Assembly: GCF_000520975.1 (NCBI RefSeq)
Contig: NZ_JACB01000003.1
Span: 1-64,000, forward strand
DNA: 64,000 nt
Reading direction: 5' to 3'
DNA from: Aquimarina megaterium XH134
GTDB taxonomy: Bacteria; Bacteroidota; Bacteroidia; Flavobacteriales; Flavobacteriaceae
A model generated the notes under the pieces. It was not told the origin of the DNA and searched no databases. It saw only the letters and a list, made by a program, of their open reading frames with translations. The position numbers and the translations under genes are program-made. Shown here piece after piece: positions 16,079 to 24,823 of the stretch (position 1 is its first letter; each line of letters begins with the position of its first letter).

Positions 16079-17047
16079 TTATAGTTTTAACAGTGTGTGT
16101 GTTTCATTATTATACAAGTAATCGTATTTCTTGACACCTCCATAATACCAATCTAATATTTGCGTATTATAAAAGTTTTTTTTGTGTTGTAACGCTAGCT
16201 TTCCTCTTTCGGATAATAAAAGTCTATCTTTTGTTTGATCTAAAAACTGAAAAAGTCTTGCAAGCACACGTTTCATTTGCATATCCCCATATCCATAATA
16301 TCCTTGATACTCTAGAGCATATCCCATAAGTTGTTTGATATTCTTGATGTGATAATTATCTACCATTTCCAGAATATTATGTTCTAGGATATTAAGCCCA
16401 GTTAGCATATTAGGAAAACGCTGTAAATGCGCTCTTAGGCATATAGACATATATTCGAAAGAAGAATCTCGTTTAATCTGCCCCGCCATTTTCTGCGGTT
16501 TTGATTCGCAGTATAATGTCCAGATATGAGAAGCAAATTCAAGGTCATCTATGGTTAATAAAACCTTATTTTTATAATGTTCTTTTAGTTGTTTTTCAGA
16601 TAATTCGCAAAGTCCAAATAGTTTTTTTTCGTGCTCAATTCTACCACTACAAACCAAATAAACGGGAATGTCTTTAATTCCTTTACGAAGTAATAAACTA
16701 ATTGCGGCAATCATATTAATATGGCAGAATAAGTCATATTCAAACCATAGTATGATTTCGCTATAGTTTGTAAGGTGATCTACTTTTTTGAGTTGAGAAA
16801 CAAATTTTTCTTCATAATCAGAAGAACCGATTCTATAGTATTTTTTCAGAAAAGCTTCTCGTGTTTTGATAGCATCTTCTGTTTCTACTTCAATTTTGGT
16901 AGGCCCCTCGCAAAGCATTTCACGCCAAGTCATAAATTCTCCTGTAGCAAGATCTAACTCTTTCATTCTATTAGTTAGACTATCCCCATTAGTGATATGT
17001 AATGTGTTTTTCCCCAAAATAGTTATTGATTTATTATCCTCCGACAC
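16079..17047 (-). CDS. DUF1835 domain protein
   Basis: A 322-residue soluble protein. The N-terminal stretch LHITNGDSLTNRMKELDL and the following TWREMLCEGPT are the recognisable start of DUF1835. That family is uncharacterised and often occurs with a DUF3658-like C-terminal part. LWFEYDLFCHINMIAAISLLL lies near residue 100. There is no signal peptide or membrane segment. Its start overlaps the end of the SUI1-like gene by 14 bases and its stop is one base from the phosphorylase gene, so it is tightly embedded in the operon. No function can be assigned. Confidence 0.8.
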   Translation of the reverse strand: MSEDNKSITILGKNTLHITNGDSLTNRMKELDLATGEFMTWREMLCEGPTKIEVETEDAIKTREAFLKKYYRIGSSDYEEKFVSQLKKVDHLTNYSEIILWFEYDLFCHINMIAAISLLLRKGIKDIPVYLVCSGRIEHEKKLFGLCELSEKQLKEHYKNKVLLTIDDLEFASHIWTLYCESKPQKMAGQIKRDSSFEYMSICLRAHLQRFPNMLTGLNILEHNILEMVDNYHIKNIKQLMGYALEYQGYYGYGDMQMKRVLARLFQFLDQTKDRLLLSERGKLALQHKKNFYNTQILDWYYGGVKKYDYLYNNETHTLLKL

Positions 17048-17366
17048 GTTTTACTTTAAATCCTTTTTCTTTAAGAATATCCATAATTTGATCTCTATAA
17101 TCACCTTGTATAATTATAGCATCATTTTTAAAACTCCCACCAACACTTAAACGAGTTTTTAATTCTTTAGCAAGTTTTTTAAAATCTTCATCGGCACCAG
17201 TATATCCCTCGAGTATAGTGATGGGTTTTCCTTTTCGCTTTTCGTATTTGCAAAGTATTGGATCATTCTGCATCCATATTTGATCCTGATCATCTTGTAC
17301 ATTTTCTTCTGTCTCTTCTGGTTGATGATCAGGAAATAATTTTTTTAATTGATCTTGTATATCCAT
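17034..17366 (-). CDS. SUI1/YciH-family translation factor
   Basis: A 110-residue protein whose C-terminal 75 residues form the eIF1/SUI1 fold. The core ITILEGYTGADEDFKKLAKE is followed by RLSVGGSFKNDAIIIQGD and RDQIMDILKEKGF. Bacterial members (YciH) bind the 30S subunit and are thought to influence start-codon selection; details in Bacteroidetes are not known. The N-terminal 35 residues are acidic and probably disordered. The start lies seven bases after the dioxygenase stop, in a junction sequence identical to the mutS2/symporter junction at 10.55 kb. Confidence 0.9.
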   Translation of the reverse strand: MDIQDQLKKLFPDHQPEETEENVQDDQDQIWMQNDPILCKYEKRKGKPITILEGYTGADEDFKKLAKELKTRLSVGGSFKNDAIIIQGDYRDQIMDILKEKGFKVKRVGG

Positions 17367-17373
17367 ACAGAGT

Positions 17374-18336
17374 TTATTTTTTTATTAATCCAATTTCTAC
17401 AAGTCTTTGATGTAAGAATTCTCCAGCGGTAATATCCTCATAGTGCTTAGGATTACTCTCTGTAATACACTCTTCTAAGCAATTTAGCTTCATGTCACTT
17501 CTTGGATGCATAAAGAAAGGAATAGAATATCTTGGTTTTCCCCATTGATCTTTAGGAGGGTTTACCACTCGATGTATTGTAGATCGAAGTTTATTATTAG
17601 TATGTCGTTCTAGCATATCTCCAACATTAATAACTAGTTCATCCTCTTCAGGGAGGGCATCAATCCATTGTCCGTCTCTATGTTGTACCTGTAGTCCTCC
17701 TGTAGAAGCCCCCATTAGCAATGTAATAAGGTTAATATCTCCATGTGCTCCTGCTCTAACTGCACCTTTAGGTTCTTCTTTAATAGGAGGATAGTGAATA
17801 GGGCGCAGGATACTATTACCATTACTTGCCCAATGATCAAAATAATGTTCATCAAGACCTATGTATATAGCTAATGCTCTAAGGACATATATTCCTGTCT
17901 TTTCTAGCATTTTATAAGCTTCCATTCCTGTGGTGTTAAAGTCTTTCAATTCGTCAACAATAACATTGTCTGGATATTCTTCAATTAAGTTAGCATCTGC
18001 ATCTGGTTCTTGTCCAAAATGCCAAAACTCTTTAAGGTCTCCTTCTTTTTTACCCTTGGCATGTTCTTTACCAAAAGAAGTATAGCCTCTTTGCCCGCCT
18101 AATCCTTCGATTTCATATTTTTCTTTAGTGTCTGTAGGTAATGCAAAAAAGTCTTTGATCTCCTTATATAAACCTTCTACAAGTTTGTCACTCAAAAAGT
18201 GATTTTTCAATGCTACAAAGCCTATTTCTTCATAAGCTTTTCCTATTTCGTTGACAAATTTTTGTTTTCGTGAAGGGTCATTTGATAAAAAATCTGCCAA
18301 ATCTACGCTTGGTATATTATTCATTAGTCTATTCAT
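17374..18336 (-). CDS. Isopenicillin-N-synthase-like Fe(II)/2-oxoglutarate dioxygenase
   Basis: A 320-residue non-heme iron oxygenase. The N-terminal DIOX_N part (PSVDLADFLSNDPSRKQKFV) leads to the double-stranded beta helix. Its iron ligands are in AHGDINLITLLMG (H-x-D) and STIHRVVNPP (second His), and RYSIPFFMHP supplies the Arg-x-Ser that binds the co-substrate. Family members oxidise small molecules; the Bacteroidetes branch is uncharacterised. An in-frame ATG four codons in (18322..18324) is an equally good start and matches the usual family beginning. It is the first gene of the operon and faces the E1 dehydrogenase gene across a 244-base divergent region. Confidence 0.9.
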   Translation of the reverse strand: MNRLMNNIPSVDLADFLSNDPSRKQKFVNEIGKAYEEIGFVALKNHFLSDKLVEGLYKEIKDFFALPTDTKEKYEIEGLGGQRGYTSFGKEHAKGKKEGDLKEFWHFGQEPDADANLIEEYPDNVIVDELKDFNTTGMEAYKMLEKTGIYVLRALAIYIGLDEHYFDHWASNGNSILRPIHYPPIKEEPKGAVRAGAHGDINLITLLMGASTGGLQVQHRDGQWIDALPEEDELVINVGDMLERHTNNKLRSTIHRVVNPPKDQWGKPRYSIPFFMHPRSDMKLNCLEECITESNPKHYEDITAGEFLHQRLVEIGLIKK

Positions 18337-18543
18337 TTGTGTATTGAAGAACTAAAATAGGTGTATTTGACCGAAAATTCCTAATAGGACTTCAAATTTA
18401 TTTATAGCTGCAAAATATCGGTCAAATTTGTTAATTATGGACGTCTAATCCTTAATTCATGGTAAATTTAACTAATTCGTAGAATTGTTTAGGGTAAATT
18501 AACAACTACTTAATAATATTGTAATTGGGATGCGAGTTGTGAA

Positions 18544-18563
18544 GTAAAAATAAGTATTTTTAC
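18544..18563. promoter_or_regulatory. Inverted repeat upstream of the E1 gene
   Basis: GTAAAAATA at 18544..18552 and TATTTTTAC at 18555..18563 are exact inverted copies with a two-base centre. The repeat ends 17 bases before the start codon of the E1 dehydrogenase gene. It has the size of a dimeric operator. It could also be a chance AT-rich palindrome. Confidence 0.35.
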
Positions 18564-18580
18564 CTAACAAATTTTCTGCT

Positions 18581-20587
18581 ATGGAGCACATTTCAAAGGA
18601 AAAAATAGAACTACATTTTGACCGAAAAGAATACAAAGACGATCAGCTGATCTCATTATATCTCAAAATGCTTAAACCCAGGCTTATTGAAGAGAAAATG
18701 CTTGTGTTGTTACGACAAGGAAAAATATCTAAATGGTTTAGTGGTATAGGGCAAGAAGCAATATCTGTGGGGATAACAGCTGCTTTAGAAAACGAAGAAT
18801 ACATTTTACCAATGCATCGTAATTTGGGAGTATTTACAACAAGAGACATTCCCTTATATCGATTGTTTAGTCAATGGCAAGGAAAAGCAAATGGGTTTAC
18901 CAAAGGGCGTGATCGTTCTTTTCATTTCGGAACACAAGATTATAATATTGTAGGTATGATTTCTCACCTGGGACCGCAAATGGGTATAGCGTGTGGTATC
19001 GCTATGGGAAATCTTTTAAAAAAGAACAATAAAGTTACTGCGGTTTTTACAGGAGAAGGAGGAACCAGTGAAGGAGATTTTCATGAAGCACTTAATGTAG
19101 CTTCGGTATGGAACTTACCTGTGATGTTCTGTATAGAAAATAATGGTTACGGGTTATCTACTCCAACCAGCGAACAATATAATTGTAAACACCTTGCAGA
19201 TCGAGGCTTAGGATATGGTATGGAGTCTCATATTATTGATGGAAATAATATATTAGAAGTATACGATAAGATAAGCAAACTAGCCAAAAGTATTAGGATC
19301 AATCCACGACCGGTTTTATTAGAGTTTAAAACTTTTAGAATGCGAGGACATGAAGAAGCAAGTGGAACGAAATATGTGCCTAAGGAATTGATGGAGCATT
19401 GGAGTGTTAAAGATCCTATTAAAAATTATAAGGACTACCTGATTGATCAGGGAATACTTTCTGATGAAGATGATAGAGAAAAAAAGTCCATTCTAAAAAA
19501 GGAAATAGAATCCAATTGGGAACGTGCAAATACTGAAGAAGCGATTGATGTTAATTTGGATAAAGAGTTAGATGATGTGTATACATCGTTTGATTATAAA
19601 GAAATAAAACCCAGTACCGATACAAAAGAACAAAGGTTGATCGATGCTATTTCTGATGGTCTAAAGGAAAGTATGCATCGGTATGATGAGCTTGTGATTA
19701 TGGGGCAGGATATTGCAGAATATGGTGGGGTTTTTAAAATTACCGAAGGCTTTTTAGATGCATTCGGAAAAGAACGAGTGCGTAATACTCCAATTTGTGA
19801 ATCAGGAATTGTCTCTGCAGGGTACGGTCTGTCTATTAATGATTATAAGGCTGTTGTCGAAATGCAATTTGCCGATTTTGTGTCTTCGGGATTTAATCCA
19901 ATTGTTAATCTGTTAGCAAAATCAAATTATCGATGGAGTCAATCTGCAGATGTTGTGATTAGAATGCCTTGTGGTGCAGGTGTTGCGGCGGGGCCGTTTC
20001 ATAGTCAGACTAATGAAGCGTGGTTTACCAAAACACCAGGACTTAAAGTTGTCTATCCAGCATTTCCGTATGATGCAAAAGGCTTGTTGACTACAGCAAT
20101 AGAGGATCCAAATCCAGTATTGTTTTTTGAACATAAAGCACTATATAGAAGTATTCGCCAAGAGGTTCCCGAAGGGTATTATAATTTACCATTAGGTAAA
20201 GCTTCTGTATTAAAGGAAGGAAAAGATATTACTGTTATAAGTTATGGAGCAGGTGTGCATTGGGCATTAGATGTGTTAGAAAAACACACACAAATCAATG
20301 CAGACCTTATCGATCTAAGAACATTGCAACCTCTGGATACAGATACTATATACCAATCGGTGAAAAAAACAGGTAAAGTTATCATTTTACAGGAAGACTC
20401 ACTTTTTGGAGGTATAGCTTCAGATATTTCGGCATTAATTATGGAAAATTGCTTTACATTTCTTGATGCACCAGTAAAACGAGTAGCAAGTTTACAGACT
20501 CCGATTCCATTTGATACGAATCTTGAAACTCAATATTTAGGAAAAAACCGATTTGAAGAAGAATTACTATTGTTATTAGAATTCTAG
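18581..20587 (+). CDS. Fused E1 alpha-beta 2-oxoacid dehydrogenase
   Basis: A 668-residue thiamine-diphosphate enzyme with both E1 subunits in one chain. The alpha half (about 1-330) holds the ThDP/Mg motif GEGGTSEGDFHEALNVASVW ... NNGYGLS. The beta half (about 345-668) holds VIMGQDIAEYGGVFKITEG and GVAAGPFHSQTNEAWF, and ends with a transketolase C-terminal domain (ITVISYGAGVHWALDVLE). It decarboxylates a 2-oxoacid, most likely a branched-chain one or pyruvate, and passes the acyl group to a lipoyl E2. Fused E1 chains of this length are common in Bacteroidetes. E2/E3 genes are not adjacent. A strong terminator follows. Confidence 0.9.
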   Translation: MEHISKEKIELHFDRKEYKDDQLISLYLKMLKPRLIEEKMLVLLRQGKISKWFSGIGQEAISVGITAALENEEYILPMHRNLGVFTTRDIPLYRLFSQWQGKANGFTKGRDRSFHFGTQDYNIVGMISHLGPQMGIACGIAMGNLLKKNNKVTAVFTGEGGTSEGDFHEALNVASVWNLPVMFCIENNGYGLSTPTSEQYNCKHLADRGLGYGMESHIIDGNNILEVYDKISKLAKSIRINPRPVLLEFKTFRMRGHEEASGTKYVPKELMEHWSVKDPIKNYKDYLIDQGILSDEDDREKKSILKKEIESNWERANTEEAIDVNLDKELDDVYTSFDYKEIKPSTDTKEQRLIDAISDGLKESMHRYDELVIMGQDIAEYGGVFKITEGFLDAFGKERVRNTPICESGIVSAGYGLSINDYKAVVEMQFADFVSSGFNPIVNLLAKSNYRWSQSADVVIRMPCGAGVAAGPFHSQTNEAWFTKTPGLKVVYPAFPYDAKGLLTTAIEDPNPVLFFEHKALYRSIRQEVPEGYYNLPLGKASVLKEGKDITVISYGAGVHWALDVLEKHTQINADLIDLRTLQPLDTDTIYQSVKKTGKVIILQEDSLFGGIASDISALIMENCFTFLDAPVKRVASLQTPIPFDTNLETQYLGKNRFEEELLLLLEF

Positions 20588-20660
20588 TTTTGATACAAGC
20601 TGTTTCTGGTAATAGATATTAGAAAGATATCTGTATAGAACCTTATATTTTATTTTTTTT

Positions 20661-20706
20661 AACCATTGTAAAATTGTAGTTACTAAAATTTTACAATGGT
20701 TTTTTG
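20661..20706 (+). terminator. Intrinsic terminator after the E1 gene
   Basis: AACCATTGTAAAATT (20661..20675) pairs perfectly over 15 bases with AATTTTACAATGGTT (20687..20701), followed by a T-run. It separates the dehydrogenase gene from the polysaccharide operon that starts at 20914. Confidence 0.88.
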
Positions 20707-20822
20707 TTTGTAATTGGTTGTTTATTAGTGATTTGTGTTTGATTATTGTGCTTGTTGAAGATTTTTAAGGTTAACAAAATATTATAAATTTTAAATAGGG
20801 GTAAAATCCCCTTTAACATATG

Positions 20823-20853
20823 TTGTATGTTCTATAAGTAAATCTTAATTTCG
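20823..20853 (+). promoter_or_regulatory. Candidate Bacteroidetes-type promoter of polysaccharide operon 1
   Basis: TTG at 20823..20825 is followed after 20 bases by TAATTTCG at 20846..20853. This fits the TTG / TAnnTTTG layout of Bacteroidetes sigma-ABfr promoters with one mismatch in the second box. It lies about 60 bases before the first gene. A small GC-rich hairpin, AGGGG (20797..20801) with CCCCT (20808..20812), lies just upstream. Confidence 0.4.
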
Positions 20854-20913
20854 CGCTGACTATGCAAAAGTATGGTCTTTTGGACTAAAATACAGGGGGT
20901 TAAAATATAATTC

Positions 20914-21912
20914 ATGAACGCGAAACAACTAGAACATCTTCGTTCTTCAACAATACTAGTAACAGGTGCAGCTGGGTTTATAGGGTCTAATCTTTGCGAA
21001 GCACTTTTAGAAATTGGAAGTACTGTAATAGGATTAGACAATTTTGCAACGGGACACCAAAAAAATATCGATCCACTTTTAAAGAATTCTAACTTTACTT
21101 TTATTGAAGCAGATATCAGAAATCTTGATGACTGCTGTAAAGCATGTAATGGGGTTGATTTTGTGTTACACCAGGCCGCATTAGGTTCTGTACCGAGATC
21201 AATTAATGACCCTATTACGACTAACGATGTTAATGTAGGAGGATTTCTTAATATGCTGGTAGCCTCTAGGGATGCAGGGGTAAAACGTTTTATCTATGCT
21301 GCAAGCTCTTCGACATACGGTGATTCTGAAGCTTTGCCTAAAGTAGAAGAAAAAATAGGGAAACCATTATCACCCTATGCCATAACCAAATATGTTAATG
21401 AGCTGTATGCCGATAATTTTAAAAGAACATATGATTTAAATACAATAGGATTACGATACTTTAATGTATTTGGTCGTAAACAAGATCCTAATGGAGCATA
21501 TGCTGCAGTTATTCCAAAATTTGTAATGCAGTTTATGAAATATGAATCTCCGGTAATTAATGGGGATGGCTTATTCTCAAGAGACTTTACCTATATTGAT
21601 AATGTAATCCAAATGAACTTATTGGCAATAGTTTCTGATAATGAAGAAGCTATAAATAATGTTTATAATACAGCATACGGAGAAAGAACAACACTGAACG
21701 AATTAACGATTTTGTTAAAAGAATATTTATCTACATATGACGCTGCTATTGCAGACGTAGATATTGTATACGGACCAGAACGTAAAGGTGATATACCGCA
21801 TTCTTTAGCATCTGTAGATAAAGCAAAAACACTTTTGGGGTATGCTCCAAAATTTGATATCAAATCAGGATTAAAAGAAGCTGTAAAATGGTATTGGAAA
21901 CATTTAAAATAG
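20914..21912 (+). CDS. wbpP: UDP-N-acetylglucosamine 4-epimerase, WbpP/TviC-like
   Basis: A 332-residue extended SDR epimerase. The NAD-binding motif GAAGFIGSN sits near residue 18. The sequence [12 protein letters not shown] and [20 protein letters not shown] are close to what I recall for Pseudomonas WbpP and Salmonella TviC. The catalytic Ser/Tyr-x-x-x-Lys are in AASSSTYG and [12 protein letters not shown]. WbpP interconverts UDP-GlcNAc and UDP-GalNAc. It is the first gene of the operon and is followed after 31 bases by its usual partner, a UDP-HexNAc 6-dehydrogenase. Together they would supply UDP-GalNAcA or UDP-GlcNAcA for the polymer. Confidence 0.88.
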   Translation: MNAKQLEHLRSSTILVTGAAGFIGSNLCEALLEIGSTVIGLDNFATGHQKNIDPLLKNSNFTFIEADIRNLDDCCKACNGVDFVLHQAALGSVPRSINDPITTNDVNVGGFLNMLVASRDAGVKRFIYAASSSTYGDSEALPKVEEKIGKPLSPYAITKYVNELYADNFKRTYDLNTIGLRYFNVFGRKQDPNGAYAAVIPKFVMQFMKYESPVINGDGLFSRDFTYIDNVIQMNLLAIVSDNEEAINNVYNTAYGERTTLNELTILLKEYLSTYDAAIADVDIVYGPERKGDIPHSLASVDKAKTLLGYAPKFDIKSGLKEAVKWYWKHLK

Positions 21913-21943
21913 ACTCTAAATTTCTAGTAAATAAAGAATAACT

Positions 21944-23227
21944 ATGCAAAATATTAAGATTGCCATCATTGGATTAGGATATGTAGGGTTGCCTTTAGCC
22001 AGGTTATTTGGAACCAAATATCCAGTAATAGGTTTTGATATCAATGAAAAAAGAATCAAAGAATTACGTTCGGGAACCGATTCTACCTTAGAAGTAGAAG
22101 ATGAATTATTAAAATCGGTATTAAAGGATAATAGTGGTTTGGATAAAAAAGGACTTTATTGCTCTTCTGATATAGAAGATATAAAAGGTTGTAATTATTA
22201 TGTAATCACCGTACCTACTCCGGTAGATAAAAATAATAGGCCCGATCTTACACCTTTGTATAAGTCTAGTGAGACTGTTGGCAAGGTATTAAAAAAAGGA
22301 GATATTGTCGTTTATGAATCTACAGTATATCCAGGAGTTACCGAAGAAGAATGTGTTCCCGTACTAGAACAAATAAGTGGGCTAAAATTTAATGAAGACT
22401 TTTTTGCAGGATACTCACCAGAACGAATCAATCCGGGAGATAAGAAACATACAGTAGAGAAAATTCTGAAAGTTACAGCGGGGTCTACTCCAGAAGTTGG
22501 GAAAAAAGTAGATGATTTATATGCTTCTATTATTACAGCAGGAACTCACCTTGCCCCAACTATAAAAGTGGCAGAAGCAGCAAAAGTTATCGAAAATTCA
22601 CAAAGAGATATTAATATAGCTTTTGTTAATGAGTTGGCTAAGATCTTTAACTTAATGGATATAGATACCAATGATGTATTAGAAGCAGCTGGAACCAAAT
22701 GGAATTTTCTTCCCTTTAAACCAGGGCTTGTAGGTGGTCATTGTATTGGTGTTGATCCATATTACCTGGCTCAACGTGCACAAGAATTTGGATATCATCC
22801 AGAAATTATTTTGGCAGGACGTAGATTAAATGATAGTATGGGACAGTATGTATCATCAGAAGTGATTAAGCTTATGGTGAAACATGATATTCATATAAAA
22901 GGTGCTAAGGTATTGGTGCTCGGTGTGACATTTAAAGAAAATTGTCCCGATGTGCGTAATACAAGAGCAGTTGATGTTATTAGACAATTAGGCGATTTTG
23001 GAACCGATGTTACCATATATGACCCATGGGCAAATCCTGCAGAAGTAATGCATGAATATAACTTGGAAACAACAACTGATTTACCAAAAGAAAAATATAA
23101 TGCAGTAGTATTAACAGTTGCGCATAAAGAATTTTTAGATATAGATTTAAAATCTATGCTTTTACCAAACGGTATTCTATACGATGTTAAAGGAATACTG
23201 AAAGAAAAGGTACACGGAAGATTATAA
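21944..23227 (+). CDS. wbpO: UDP-HexNAc 6-dehydrogenase, WbpO/TviB-like
   Basis: A 427-residue nucleotide-sugar dehydrogenase. The Rossmann motif IGLGYVGLPLARLFG is at the N-terminus, YESTVYPGVTEEECVPVLE follows near residue 125, the central helix has KVAEAAKVIENSQRDINIAFVNEL, and the catalytic Cys is in GLVGGHCIGVDPYY near residue 267. The C-terminal UDP-binding part has KENCPDVRNTR. It oxidises the C6 hydroxyl of UDP-GalNAc or UDP-GlcNAc twice to the uronic acid, as WbpO and TviB do. Pairing with the WbpP-like epimerase supports this over a UDP-glucose or mannose substrate. The carboxylates produced could also be targets for amide-linked decoration. Confidence 0.88.
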   Translation: MQNIKIAIIGLGYVGLPLARLFGTKYPVIGFDINEKRIKELRSGTDSTLEVEDELLKSVLKDNSGLDKKGLYCSSDIEDIKGCNYYVITVPTPVDKNNRPDLTPLYKSSETVGKVLKKGDIVVYESTVYPGVTEEECVPVLEQISGLKFNEDFFAGYSPERINPGDKKHTVEKILKVTAGSTPEVGKKVDDLYASIITAGTHLAPTIKVAEAAKVIENSQRDINIAFVNELAKIFNLMDIDTNDVLEAAGTKWNFLPFKPGLVGGHCIGVDPYYLAQRAQEFGYHPEIILAGRRLNDSMGQYVSSEVIKLMVKHDIHIKGAKVLVLGVTFKENCPDVRNTRAVDVIRQLGDFGTDVTIYDPWANPAEVMHEYNLETTTDLPKEKYNAVVLTVAHKEFLDIDLKSMLLPNGILYDVKGILKEKVHGRL

Positions 23228-23278
23228 TAAAATAATCAATCGGTAGCATAACAAAATAACAACTTAAGACCAATTATT

Positions 23279-24817
23279 TTGAGTCAATTAAAAAAAGGGG
23301 CATTACTAACTTATCTAAAGATTTTCCTTACTAATGTTATAGGTATTGTGATTACACCTTTGATCGTTAGTTATTTGGGAAAAGATGAATATGGTATTTT
23401 TAATGCAATAGGAGCATTAATAGGTACCATTGCTCTTTTGGATTTTGGTCTTACCAATACAGTTGTTCGGTTTATAGCTAAATATAGAGCAGAAAAAGAT
23501 AGAAAGGGAGAAGAAAATTTTTTAGCCACCATCGGAATATTATATTTTGTTATTTCTCTACTCGTTATTATTCTCGGAATTGTTTTCTATTTCTTTATAG
23601 ACTCATATTTTACCAAGTTTAGTATCGAAGAACTCAAAATAGCCAAAGTAATGTTTGTTATTTTGATTTTTAATCTGGCAATTCAACTTCCGGGAATGAT
23701 CTTTACAGGAATTTGTAAAGGATACGAAGCATTTGTATTTCCAGAATCTGTTAGTGTTATCAGATACCTTTTAAGATCAGTGACAGTAGTAGCTGTACTT
23801 TTTTTAGGAGGTCGCGCTATATCGTTGGTAATAGTTGATTCGGTATTTAATATTCTTACCATTTCGGTATCTGCTTATTACGTGATTAAAAAACTTAATG
23901 TACGATTTAAATTGCATAAACTCTCTAAAGCATTTATCAAACAGATACTAAAATATTCTAGTTGGATTTTTGTGTTTTCTATTGTAGGAATGTTACAGTG
24001 GAAATCTGGTAGTTGGGTGTTGGGGGCTATGAGTGTACCAAAAGTTTTAGGTATTTATGGCATTGGAATCGCCCTTGGAACCTATTACGGAGCTTTTTCT
24101 ACCGCAATATCCAGTGTTTTTTTACCTAGAGCAACACAAATGACAGTAAGAAATGCAACAGGTGAAGAGTTAACCGATATGATGATCAAACTAGGTAGGT
24201 TGTCTTTTATTGTACTAATGTATGTACTTAGTGCTTTTATATTGTATGGAGAACAATTTATTAATTTATGGGTAGGAGGAGAGTTAGAAACCGATGGTAG
24301 GTATAATACGCAAGAATGTAGAGAGATATACAGTATTGCCTTGATCATCATGATAGGATATACTTTGCCATTACTGCAAGCATTTGGGAATTCTATTCTC
24401 GAAGCAAAAAACAAATTGTCTTTTAAAGCAATTCTATATCTTGTATTTATGATTTTAGGTGCTGTACTGGGAGGATTTCTGGCAATAAAATATAGCGCAT
24501 TAGGAATGATCTCTGGGTTGGTCGCAGGATGGTTAGTCGTACAAAATGTGATGAATTTTTATTATCATAAAAAAATAGGCTTAAATATCTTTCGGTTTTT
24601 TAAAGAGTTATTTCGTAAAACATTATTGGTCGTATTTGTTGTGATTTTTATTGGCTATTTTATTAATTATATTCCTGGAGATGGATGGTTGAATTTTGTG
24701 ATAAAAGGAAGTGTATATACTGTGATTTTTGGGATACTTATGTATTTTGTAGGAATGCTTAACTACGAGAGAGAATTATTTTCAAAACCAATAGCTGCAG
24801 TACTAAAACGAAAATAA
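23279..24817 (+). CDS. Wzx-like polysaccharide flippase
   Basis: A 512-residue membrane protein with about 14 hydrophobic segments of the polysaccharide transporter/MOP superfamily. It begins LKKGALLTYLKIFLTNVIGIVITPLIVSYLG and continues with DEYGIFNAIGALIGTIALLDFGLTNTVVRF, the typical start of Wzx. It should flip lipid-linked repeat units across the inner membrane. The start is TTG at 23279..23281; there is no in-frame ATG upstream before a stop, and the first internal Met lies beyond several membrane segments. It pairs functionally with the EpsG-like polymerase further down the operon. Confidence 0.88.
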   Translation: MSQLKKGALLTYLKIFLTNVIGIVITPLIVSYLGKDEYGIFNAIGALIGTIALLDFGLTNTVVRFIAKYRAEKDRKGEENFLATIGILYFVISLLVIILGIVFYFFIDSYFTKFSIEELKIAKVMFVILIFNLAIQLPGMIFTGICKGYEAFVFPESVSVIRYLLRSVTVVAVLFLGGRAISLVIVDSVFNILTISVSAYYVIKKLNVRFKLHKLSKAFIKQILKYSSWIFVFSIVGMLQWKSGSWVLGAMSVPKVLGIYGIGIALGTYYGAFSTAISSVFLPRATQMTVRNATGEELTDMMIKLGRLSFIVLMYVLSAFILYGEQFINLWVGGELETDGRYNTQECREIYSIALIIMIGYTLPLLQAFGNSILEAKNKLSFKAILYLVFMILGAVLGGFLAIKYSALGMISGLVAGWLVVQNVMNFYYHKKIGLNIFRFFKELFRKTLLVVFVVIFIGYFINYIPGDGWLNFVIKGSVYTVIFGILMYFVGMLNYERELFSKPIAAVLKRK

Positions 24818-24823
24818 ATTGTA